Assembly: GCA_013433145.1 (NCBI GenBank)
Contig: CM024179.1
Coordinates: 7,289,300 to 7,353,299 of the forward strand
Length of the DNA stretch: 64,000 bases
Direction: 5' to 3'
Source: Ascaris suum
Taxonomy: Eukaryota; Nematoda; Chromadorea; Rhabditida; Ascarididae
The first letter of the stretch is position 1, and every line of letters starts with the position of its first letter. The notes under the pieces are model-generated. The model ran no database searches. It had not been told where the DNA came from and worked only from the letters and a program-made list of their open reading frames with translations. Positions 53,146 through 64,000 of this stretch are shown piece after piece. The position numbers and the translations under genes were made by a program.

Positions 53146-56100
53146 AAACGAAAATGGTTCGTACCTATATCGAAATGTTTTCATTTGCAACGACCACAAC
53201 AATGTTTTAGTGATTAAATAAAAGTGCTATTATTTATAAACGGCGTAAGCCTGCAGAGGTTCACCCGCAGCATTCTTCTTTATACATAGTAACCATGAAA
53301 ATGCCCTAAAGGCTAAATCATGGGATGTCGTTAAATATGAAGTTACCTCTGGATCAAGCTACACGTGGCTAAAATCGGTGCGCTTGCAGTTCGCTGCTGA
53401 AGTACGACTGTATATCTACTGAATTCAACAAGTGCACAATACGAACCATTATTGCATCGCTGATCAAGGTATGTTCCTCCTCAAGGAAAAGATAGTAACA
53501 GGATACGTTCTACCTAAGAGACTATTTTCTAAGCGTCATTAAGTTTGCAAATACCTCACAAAAATGTGATGGGATAAGCTGTTGAGAGGAAGGGGAAGGA
53601 AGGAACGGGGTGGAGGATTTCAGCTTCGGCACGTTTCCATCGGTAAAAGTGTTGAAATTTAGGTTAAGGTGGCGGTGAAACTAACAGATATACGCGAAAA
53701 GCTTTTGGAATAACTTTGAAGAAATCGTTTTTGCATCTAAAAATAAAGCATCCCATGGCGCACATATGCGACCGCTTTATAGAAATCTACGCTCGCCTTT
53801 TCAACACAATCCATCACTTAAGTGACACCCATCTGGCGGTTTAGTGACTATGAACATTTTCAATCATCCCTAAAAGCGATGTAAGACAATCGACCATTGA
53901 TTTTATCTGAAAGCCTCAATAACAACAAATTTATCTTTTTTTTACTGACAATGTCTCTTGCCTCGTAATGGATATTTCTACAGCAAAGCCTAACGCGTAC
54001 CCAAGGCTCCAGAGGAGCCCACTGATTCCGTTTGCACAGGCTGGCTTGAAATACCCATTGTAACGACCCCCCCCCCTCCCCCGGCCCCACTGGAGAGCCG
54101 ATAGTTCATTCATTCTCCCTTAGCTTTTCATTATGGTTTTTTGTTGATCGATAGCGAATGCAAGTCGAACACTGAGTCACAGAAATTTGCATAAATGGAC
54201 GGTTCCTTTAACGATTAAAAATGCAAATTTATTTAGGAGGAAATTCATCAATACGTGTGCGTGCTCGAACGTTTCCTTGGACTGCATGACAACTACCGTG
54301 TAGCCTACGTTAAAAGCCCCTCCTCGAAAAGCTTCCCCCTCAAACCCTCGGAAGTCCAATAAGCTCAAAGGCAGGAGAAATAAGCTCAGTGAAATGAAAC
54401 TCCACCTCAACACACTACCCCTCTCCTTCCCACCCCCCATCCTGTTTCGCTCACGGAACTTGAAAAAAGGTTTATTTTCATATGCGGGTAGAATTCCGTT
54501 GTTTCCAATAAACATAACGCTGAAATCGATGTACTTTCCACAACAAAACCTTGGCAAAAAATGAATAAAAACTTCCCCAACAAAGTTGGCAAATTTCTAC
54601 CCGAGACAATACGAAGCAACTGAATTATGATAATACAGAAATGGCTAACAATAAAAGCGCTTAGAACGACAAAGCAAACGACAATTCTATGATTTCTTTA
54701 TTACCATGGGAAGAGGACGGATAGCCAAGCGAATTCGATGAACGCATCTAGCAATGTGACGTCATCAAATGGGGCTCAGCTGGTAACTGTAAGTGGCCGA
54801 TTGTTATGGACCATTTTAAGGCAACGAAGATCTTTATGTTCAGCGGTCTTCCATCACCAGTGGACAGTGGAACAAAAGAAAATATAGGGCAGTGGTGAGC
54901 GACTCCACACTTCAACTCCCTCAGTCCGCTGCCCGGCCCCTTCCAGAAATTCATTTCAATATTTGACTCAACTTCTCTTGGTGTTTCCTAAACAGTGAAC
55001 AACCCGATTCAACCGACCGACCGGTCCGGTCTGGATTAATTATGCAAATGAACTTCTACAGGAATCCTAATACAAAATCGTCTACGATTGATAGGACGTA
55101 AGCTGAAGATGAGAAGACCTATATTATTCAATCATTTCAGACAAAAATAGCGGAAATTGAGGGAAATATCACTAACCACCTTGATAAACTCCTCATACAC
55201 GTGATCAATTACTACGGTGGAGTTATTATTACTAAAAAAAGACTCATATTTCGAATATATTTTAAGAAATATTCAATTCAATTCAATTTCATTATTCAAG
55301 TTTTATTCTCTAATATCATTTTCATTCCACTCACCTCGTTAATTTAATGACTTCAATAGAAAACACCAACTTCCATGAAAAATTTCCATCATTGGAATAA
55401 ATTCGAAGAGAAATTTTCAGCGAATATTGTGAACGCAAACGAATTTCACAACGAAGCAACGAACCCTTTGGGGGGATAGACGCGAACGAATAGAGAGAGA
55501 GAATGCACACCCATCTCAGCTTAAAGCAATCGACGAGACATACAGAGAAGTGCTACATCAATCGAACAACGTCAAAGAAATTTAGTCGATTGGAGATATA
55601 ATGTAGTAGAGAAAACGACATTGCCCAATAGTGCAATAATATAATGCAAAACGAGAGAGGTAGAGAGATAAAATATGACAATAAGGCAGAGTGGTAGTGC
55701 AAGTTGCTCGCAATGCGCAATTCATGGCTAATTTTGAACGAAATCGATAATAGCAATACATTTATGTTGTTGTTTAGAGAGAAAAAGATCGGGAAGTTAG
55801 TGTTGAATCGATGAAAGGTAACAAACATTGAGAGGAAAGGTGAGAATTCAAGGTGTATATCATCAACACAACAAAAAAAAACAACCTAACGGAAGTGAAA
55901 TATTGGATTTCGATAGGACATTCTGGAGAGATATGATGGGGTATTCTATAATATTCATAGCTAAAAGCTCCCGTAGTTCCTCAAAATTCAAATAAAAAGC
56001 TGCATCACAACAGTGCAAAGTAAAGGTTGATGCTAGAGCATTGACGTCAGGTAATAAGAGTAATGAAGTTCAGGTTTTTTTCGGAATACACTTCTCCTTG

Positions 56101-56186
56101 CGTTTCCTAAAGCAGATGCTTTTGCAAATACGACATTTTCAAAACTTTTGATTCAGAAAGTATATTCCACGAGTGTAATCTGTGTT

Positions 56187-56354
56187 GCTCGAGTGTTCGA
56201 GTTCCCGTGTGCTCGACCTTGCCCCGGCGATGAGTGCTGCACTTCATTCTAGCGATCAGTACTCGACCTGATTCCAGAGATCAGTGCCCATCCTTCTAGC
56301 GATCAGTGCTGGACCTTGTTCTAGCGACCGGTGCTTGACGTTGTCTTAGTGGTC
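56187..56354. repeat. 25-bp GC-rich minisatellite
   Basis: Six to seven units of consensus close to GCTCGACCTTGTTCTAGCGA plus TCAGT. Clear unit starts are at 56211, 56236, 56261, 56286 (22 bp), 56308 and 56333. Divergence between units is moderate. Confidence 0.8.
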
Positions 56355-59306
56355 TATTTAAATTCGGTGCGCTAAGCAATGTTGCTTAAATTTTTCCGCT
56401 CCTCAGTTCAATTTTAAGAAAGGGGTATGTCCATCGGGATTTGTAGACTGCAACGGAAAAATTAGAGGAGAAATCGAAGAATAAAGACTCACCTACATAG
56501 GTGTTAAAGAAATGAGGTCTTTTTGCTTTGTACTAGACGATGATTAAATTTTTACCTGTCGGCAGGTGTGATGTTTCACAAGGTGAGTGACCCTAGTAAA
56601 CCGATCACCGTTCTCCACACTCACTGTGTTTACATTATCCAGAACTAAGGACGAAATTATCCAGTAATCCTTCACAAGCCACTCGCCTCAACAACCTTAT
56701 TGATAGGTTTCCAGTGCTTTTTATGGTCGCCGATGTCTGATCCAGTTCCGATCCGGTCATCTCTCGCCCGGAATGCTTATTCAGTTTCTGTTTTTAGCCT
56801 TTTTCCGGCAACCAATAGTTGTTGGTAACCGCATCTTCTCATTTACTCCATCCGCTCTCGTCCATGCTATCGATGCGACTTAAAAGCTGTATTGCTGACA
56901 TGACAACTCAATCAATAAAATAACGCGCTATAAGCTTAGATGAACGACTGTAGAGGTGAGGGAGGTTTGAGAGTCTTTCGGAATACCTGTGAAATTGAAG
57001 AAAGCGATCGTTTAATGGCATCAACAGATGGCAACAAATGAAGAGTGATGTGAGATAATGCTCCAACGACCACTGTAATTTTCCTTTGCAAAGTGAATTC
57101 AATTTCTGACTATTTAACGTTTTATATTTTCGTTTTTATACGCCTAGTTCCTTCAGATATTTCCCCATATATTGAGAATCAACGCTTCGGTTATTCGATA
57201 TTCTAGCGTGAGCTTGTTTGGGGATGGCGGGGGTCGGGACGGGTTATAAATGAAGAAGTATGGTATTTCTATTTCTAAGCCTTCAAATACTTGAAAAGAA
57301 ATCATCGTAGGAAGGTGAGACAATTGCGCCGCGAATGGCACAAATTAGGCGAATGCATCCAAAAAAAATCAATCTGCAGATGCGACTCTCATCATTGCAA
57401 AAGTAAAGTCTTACATACTTAATGGTCTCATCCTTAGCGTCGTCGGTTGTCCTACCTATATCCACCTGATGCAACCCAGCTGGCAGCAACAACTCGCCGC
57501 GGTCAGATATATGGTCAGCACCTAACGATTAATACCAACTTGGCAGAATTTTTAGCCAACATATACATGCATCGTTTAGTGATATTTGAAAACAACCTGA
57601 GCAATTATTGACAATAGTTTATGAATGCATTCACTTCAGTAACTGAATCTTGAAGTAAACATGAGGTAAAGGGATCCTTTCGTTGCAATAAACACAGGTG
57701 ATATTCTTGATGCAAAAATCTTTTATTTTCAAGAAATCCATAAACGGCACCGAATAAATGAGAACGAATTCATTTTGATAGTCATTTTATCGATGCAGGG
57801 CTATTGAATCGAATCATCGAGTGATCGAATCGATACTGCAATCAAAAAACCACTTTTTATAGTTATTTTCGATGTTTTTATCACAAAAAAATTCCACACG
57901 AAGATGGAATCATTGAGAGGAAAGGAGGAAAGGGAAGGTTTTTTTTCGAGAGGAAACAATTTTTTAAATTATCATATCAAGAAAAAAGAAATCTCTTCGT
58001 TTTCCTTTACCTCTGTGAAATTATATGCAAAATTGAAAATCTCCACGTAGCTGTCGAACAATTTCTTTCATTGTCTCACAACGTCATTTATTGCCTCAAT
58101 GAGAAAACGCGTCAGTTCTGCTTGAAAATTCAAATTGCTGCGCCATTTAAGTTTAAAAAAGAAGATTCTATTCCTTTCAATGCAAATTTATCTCATCGAA
58201 AAATGTATATGATTGTCGAGTTAACGAATTGCTCACTCTTCCTTGAAGAGTGACTGATATGCGATAATATCGAGGCATTTTTGATGAACTATTCAACCAT
58301 CTTAGAAATACATCCAAACCTCAAAAACAGTATATCACGCGTTGATCTGATTGCCAAAGTCCATTCAGCAGTGAACTGAAGAAAGCCTTTTTTTGCATCC
58401 ATTTCCGTATATTAAATGAGCGGTAAAGAATTTGATATTCGATAAATGCAGTATTCATTAAATTATGTGGTCGATAATATTTTGAAACCGGATCACATTA
58501 AAGAGAGAAGCTAACAAATGTGCATCCGCTGAAGTTGTTCGTTCTAATCTCTACCTTTGGCAATTGCTTTCTGCAGGATTATACTCTCATCACACCAATA
58601 TAATCTCTCTTCAAAGCAATCGAATATTTCATTCAGCGATGCACTTCAAAACCATTTCGCTATTGTGCCTCAAATATCGATTTAACAATAGAATTTCATC
58701 AAATGAAATTGATCTACTACTGTAGAGCTAATTAATTCCAGAATTTAAATAGGTCGAACTTAAATTGTTGGGAATGAACTTAAATAACGAGGGGGAGGGG
58801 TCGGGAATTGATCCCAAATTTTGAACATTATTAATATCCAATGGTCGAAATTCTAGGAGAGCATTTCGCATTTTGTTTATCAACATAAACTTCTTAACTT
58901 GAAAGCAGTTTTAATTGGAATAATGATGTAATTAAGCAAAATTATCAAAACAATCAAAAAAGAGAATAAGCAAATCTATGAGAACGTTATCAGTCGATAG
59001 TGATATTAAAATATCATCAGAGATACAAAAATACTGCGATTAATTTTGACACCAATCGAGGATGAGAATTTAGATTCCAAAATCGAAAGGAAATTGGGAC
59101 TGCGTAGGATTTTATGCTATTGATGGAGGTGAAAGGTTGTTATAGGTAGGTGCTTTCGGTGACCTTTGACCTTTCAGCTAATCGACTATTGCCTATTTTC
59201 ATTTTATATTACGCTCTGTAATATTTAGTGTACTCTTACATTACCTGTCAAGGTAAACTGTCTTGCTTTCTTCTTAAAAACTCCACTTTTTCACGCTATA
59301 TATACG

Positions 59307-59452
<146 letters not shown>

Positions 59453-61299
59453 GCGCATATGTATATATATGAGATATATCTGCTACAAATGGTGTATACA
59501 GCACCTATATCCTGTGCATGCGATATATATATACGTTTATTAATATATTTATTGCTGGTAATGCTTGCATGCATTTCTCGCACCGCAGTTACATATCGAT
59601 GCACTGTGGTGTAAAGTTTGTCGGGTTGGTAGAACGCTGCAATTGATGTAATGAGCTGCGATGGAAATCGTAAACGGTGTTTTAGATTGGTGCTGAAAGT
59701 ATTTTCTCTGTGATTCTATCGGCAAGTTGTGTGTATACCCTATCCCCAAATAACAGTTTTCTATTTCTCGTCTATGTTATTCCAGGTTTCTCACGAGTTC
59801 AAGTGAATCTTGTTTGTCGAAGATGCGGTGCACTGGATTCTGCAATATACAACAGCCATAAGTGAAAACAATTATGTAACCATTAGGTGATATAAGTGCA
59901 CGTACTTCCTTTGAATATTTTTTCTAAGATTTCAGCAATGACAAATCAAAAATCTGTCCGTAATCTTCCCATACTTTGAGTTTTAGTGCAGTGCAACCCT
60001 TAGACACATCTCTGTTAATATCTGCAGAATGAGTAATCCGGCAAGAATTCAAAACTGAACAATTTTTCCGGAAAGGATTGCAGTGAAAAATTCGCGCATC
60101 TCATATCAACAAGTGCGGACCATCTGAGGAAGCCAAGACCTGCAACGTACATATTGCTTCATATAAGTGTTTGCTTGGCTGGAAGTTTATTAAAATTACG
60201 CAACAGGTCAAAACGAAAGCAAGTTGGTGGTGCACTTAGGATCTGGATGTGACTTGAGGTGGTGAGTATAGGGCTTAAGGGCAGGTCGGGTTTTGACAGT
60301 CACCAGACCGGAACTGGGTTCACTCCGAACCCAACGCTTTTTTTTTGCCAAAAATTGCTCTAATAGAACGTTTATGAGCTCCGCTATCGTAAAATGGCGG
60401 AGACCGCAAAATGTTCGACATTTGTTTCCGGCCTCGTGCCTAAGACTTCGAGTGAACCAGCGTGGGAAGAGGGGTCAGGAAATCAGTTAAAGTCATTTTT
60501 TAATGCAGTTCAACAATGAAGAAGAAATTTCTAAGGTTAGCTGAGGAAAGAGCGCACCTTAATGGCAGTTTCGTCTGCTGATGGAGCTTCCGTCGTTCAG
60601 GCATCCAAGTTTGTATGAAAGAGGAGGGAATTCCCTCTATTCACCCAATACATGGCTGTATTGCCTACGTAAGCCGTTTCATCTCAATGCTAACAATTTG
60701 TGTTGTCACAGTCGTGCGGTTATTCGCTGATCGATTGTTATGCTCGCCGATCCATTGTTATACCTTCAACTACAGTAAATAATACAGCGAGACAAGTGAA
60801 ACAGTGTCGCACTAAGCACTAGAACAATTAGGTAATGATCTAGTTCGGGAACACCTGTCCGATAATCTAGACATAGTTGATTTATAAACGCAGTGCAGCT
60901 GTCAATAAAACTTTGGCTGTAACCCATCTACCTAGGTTACAAGGGAGGTCAGGTATTTAATAATGTATTTATGAGCTGATATCTTTCTCCACGCAGCTTT
61001 TTACGGTGAATTAATTTTAGCTAAATATGCTCAACAGTTGCTTAGGTTCCATGCTTGTTGCAGTGCTAGCTGCCTATTCCATAATACTAGGTGTATTTAT
61101 AATTGCGCATACATCAAGTGAAACGTTGACTTGGCCGTTCATACCTGAAGATGTTATATTTATACGAACTCACCTGTACTTTCGTTCATTGTTTTGGGCA
61201 GAAATAGTGCCATCGTTGTATGTGAAAACAGAAACTTCTTATTTTAAAGTGTATCTAATGTGGTTGATCGTTTTTGAGGGTGCTAAAGCGCGTGTTGTG

Positions 61300-61310
61300 T
61301 TTTTTTGAAG
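61300..61310 (+). promoter_or_regulatory. possible spliced-leader acceptor at the ucr-1 start
   Basis: A T-run followed by GAAG directly abuts the ATG at 61311. Leader acceptors next to the start codon are common in nematodes. GAAG is a weaker acceptor than TTTCAG. Confidence 0.3.
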
Positions 61311-64000
61311 ATGGCGATGCGTTTTGTGATGAATCCTATCGGAGTGATGGGCGGCTTGCGAACATCGGTGGGTTCTTTTAGCTATTTTTTGGTTACTGAT
61401 GTCGCTATATTGCTTTATATAAAATTACCTTCTTCGATACAAGGATGCGTATAAATAAGTACATAAGCATAAGAAAAAAGGGAAGCGAAATGGAGGTGTT
61501 ATACGTCTTTTGTTACCTGCATGCATGATAATCACCTGGCTAAATTATGTTCTTCGAAGTGTACCACCTGTGCAGTTTACAGTCGTCTCGTACCGTCTGT
61601 GAAAGGCAACCTATCGGTTTGCTTCAACTAATGAATGCTGTTTAAAAAATTTTCTGGTACCTTTTGGGCATAAAAATGATAGTCGAGGCTAATGAGGAGA
61701 TCTCATAAACCAATGAAACCTCATAATCATCTATATCTCCTCGAACTTTCTATTTTCTTTGTTCTATTTTACACCTTACTTCGGCCTGTGTTTTTCTAAA
61801 TATAGGCTTGCTACGCACCTCCTCTTTTCCTTACCGCCTTCGTCATCTTCTCCACTTTCTTTCCATTCCCCACTCTTCTTTTTTTCCCGCAATCCTGCTT
61901 CCCGTTCCTTCGTCTTATTTGCTGGGACCCCGTTGCTTTGCCAGTTGGAATGATTTTGATTGTGATCGTGGTTCTTCAGGTACGTGCAGTGAGTATCGCA
62001 GCCCGTGAAGTGCTAAGTAGTGTGCCGGATTCGGATCTCAGTTCACTGAAAAATGGATTTCGTGTTGCATCCGAATGTAACGGTCGGCCTACAGCTACTG
62101 TAAGTTATAATGCATTTAAATCATTTTTTCTTTTTTTTCAGTGGGAATCAAAATAAGCGTTTTTTTTTCTGCCTGGGAAAAGGTTGGATTTTTTATTCGG
62201 TGAGTTTGCAGATGTTTTCTAAAATCGGTTTATTGAGTCAAAAACTTATCAAAGTTTTGTTTCTTTTTCATATTATTGCTGTTTTCTCAATAATATGCAC
62301 ATTTTGCCCCATAATCATGAAGAATTTTCGTTCGTTTCTATTTGCTCAAATTTTTGATTTCATACTAGTAGTAATTTTCTTCTATGACTGACGCCTGATG
62401 AAAGGGATTCGGGCAAACCCATTGAATATGTGCTGCAATTGTGTGCGGCTGAGAGTAACATCTGCGTCTCTGGTGGAATACAAGTTGCGTTTGAACTCGA
62501 ACTCCTCTCACCTAAGGTTAGCAAGTATACTGTTGAGGTGTAATCAGCCGAACCGTGTCCCAAAATGTGATCGGAAATTTATAATAGGTGTTGAAATTTT
62601 GGTTTAGGTTGGAGTATGGATTGATGCGGGAAGCCGTTTCGAAACCGAAGAAAATAATGGAGTGGCGAATTTCTTCGAGCATATGATCTATAAAGTAAGT
62701 CGGTTGCATCTCATTATTTCTCATTTTTTAATCAAACGTTTGATTAATATCACGTAACAAGAGTTTTCGCCATCTGCAGGTAAAGTTGGGAATAATTATT
62801 TTAATTTACTTTCCTAGTAAGGTGAGTTTTGTTGATTTGAGAGTCTTTTAAACTTTGTTGGCTATGACTTTTTTCCGGTGAGGGTTTTCTTGAACTCTTG
62901 TGGCATATTTTAAATAAAATGGAGCGCTTTTTGAGCCCAGTTAATCCGCTAGTGAGTTGTCTGTGTACCCCAGCTCTCCCTCCCCTTTCTCCTTCACCGG
63001 TCATAAAAAGAAAGAAATATTTCGAAGAGAGGGAACCGGCGTAAAAGCCTGCAGCCCGAGAGTGACATGAACCTGAGCATAGGTCATCTTGTTTTATTTC
63101 GGCTTCTTAGCAATACTACAATGTAATCGCGGATAGTGATTGATTCGCCGAGAGTGTGGTCAGTATCTGCCTAACGCATGTAATGCAGGGAACGATGAAG
63201 AGGGCACAGTCACAGCTAGAAAAGGAGTTGGAGAGCATCGGTGCACGACTTAACTCCTATACGTCACGAGAACATACCGCCATCTATGCACAGTGCTTGT
63301 CGAAGGATGTCGAAAAAGGTTGACCGCAGTTCACTTCATAGACGAACATATCTTAGATGAAGACGGCCTTTTTTATTCCTATGGAATATTTTTTTGCTAA
63401 AGTTCGCGGAAGGTAAGAAATGAAAAAAAAGTGAAAAATAAATGAGTGGTGGGATTTTTTTGTATCGATGAGTGATCCAAAAGTGATACACATTACAAAC
63501 ATCGATGGGAAAGTCATAAAAAATTACACTTGAAAAAGAAAAAGATTTCGATGACTGAATGATTTCATGATATTGCCTATCAGCAAAAAACCTATGGCAC
63601 ATCGCTCTCTGGAATCAACTCCTCTATGATGAAATCTTGAAATTAATTCGTAGTATAAATCTATCTCTGCGTGAAGCATTATTTGATGCTAGAAATTAGG
63701 GGGGGGGGGGGAAGGGTGGTGGATTGGCACTTGGCACTCACACACAGGTACTTTTCATCAGATTATTGTTAGAGGTATTTTCATTAAAGGTATTTCCTCT
63801 TTTTTTTTCATTGCAACGATATGTTGGCTGGAGGGAATAGGCACGTTTATATTGCAGTAGTAGCTATTTTGGCGGACATGATTCGAAATAGCAAGCTCGA
63901 TGAGGCGACCATCGAGAAGGAGAGATCGGTGATCTTGCGTAAGCTCGAAGAGGCGGAAGATGACTACGAAGGTGTCGTCTTCGATAATCTTCATGCGGCC
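61311..64000 (+). CDS. ucr-1: cytochrome b-c1 complex core protein 1 (UQCRC1-like), 5' part
   Basis: M16-family structural subunit of mitochondrial complex III, matrix side of the inner membrane. Five exons are in the window: 61311-61367, 61980-62099, 62608-62694, 63189-63318, 63858-64000, all in phase; the gene continues past the right edge. The N-terminus [19 protein letters not shown] is basic and without acids, as in a mitochondrial presequence. Then come [28 protein letters not shown] and [20 protein letters not shown]. The protease motif HxxEH reads NFFEH at about residues 80-84, and the glutamate expected near residue 160 is lysine (ILRKLEE). Both changes argue for the inactive core 1 protein rather than catalytic MPP-beta, although MPP-beta is the nearest alternative. 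ATG at 61317 is a second possible start. Confidence 0.9.

Noticed and set aside
61027..61308. 93-codon hydrophobic ORF ending 2 bp before the ucr-1 ATG
   Set aside because: Two possible membrane segments, but no family resemblance; more likely ucr-1 upstream sequence. An operon partner this close would be unusual.
61311..64000. Catalytic MPP-beta instead of core protein 1
   Set aside because: The first metal-binding histidine and the distal glutamate are both replaced.

Overview
The window looks like a stretch of chromosome from a chromadorean nematode. It is AT-rich and intron-dense. Exons are short (42 to about 260 nt), introns run from a few hundred bases to several kb, and acceptors mostly read TTTCAG or similar. 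The recognisable genes match nematode housekeeping proteins: a RanGAP (RAN-2), the kinesin-1 heavy chain (UNC-116) and complex III core protein 1 (UCR-1). From memory, the C. elegans orthologues of all three lie on chromosome III, so this is probably a chromosome-III-equivalent segment. The genus cannot be told from the sequence alone. Long (TA)n tracts and many 10-21 nt runs of C or G are a marked feature.

Layout. Bases 652-13119, minus strand: a RanGAP locus whose whole leucine-rich-repeat catalytic module is present twice in tandem (module B 8511-13119, module A 3646-8198), followed by one RanGAP1_C domain (652-2673). The upstream module has the only in-frame ATG and the downstream module has the only C-terminal domain, so the two may form one long protein. 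Bases 13209-14778, minus: a tentative two-exon small gene ending 90 bp before the RanGAP ATG. Bases 17422-19631, plus: a four-exon MADF-BESS type DNA-binding protein. Bases 21118-49356, minus: kinesin-1 heavy chain in 22 secure exons down to 29522, plus two tentative C-terminal exons. Bases 49357-61310: about 12 kb with no gene I can support, holding TA microsatellites, an LTR-like GC-rich block, a hairpin-free direct repeat and a 25-bp minisatellite. Bases 61311-64000, plus: the 5' part of ucr-1, running off the right edge.

The genes are not a pathway. RanGAP sets the cytoplasmic side of the Ran gradient, kinesin-1 moves cargo along microtubules, and UCR-1 is a structural subunit of mitochondrial complex III. 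The most interesting signal is the duplicated RanGAP module with its split start and C-terminus, and the SUMO-consensus tetrapeptide VKSE kept at the position of the vertebrate RanGAP1 SUMO site.
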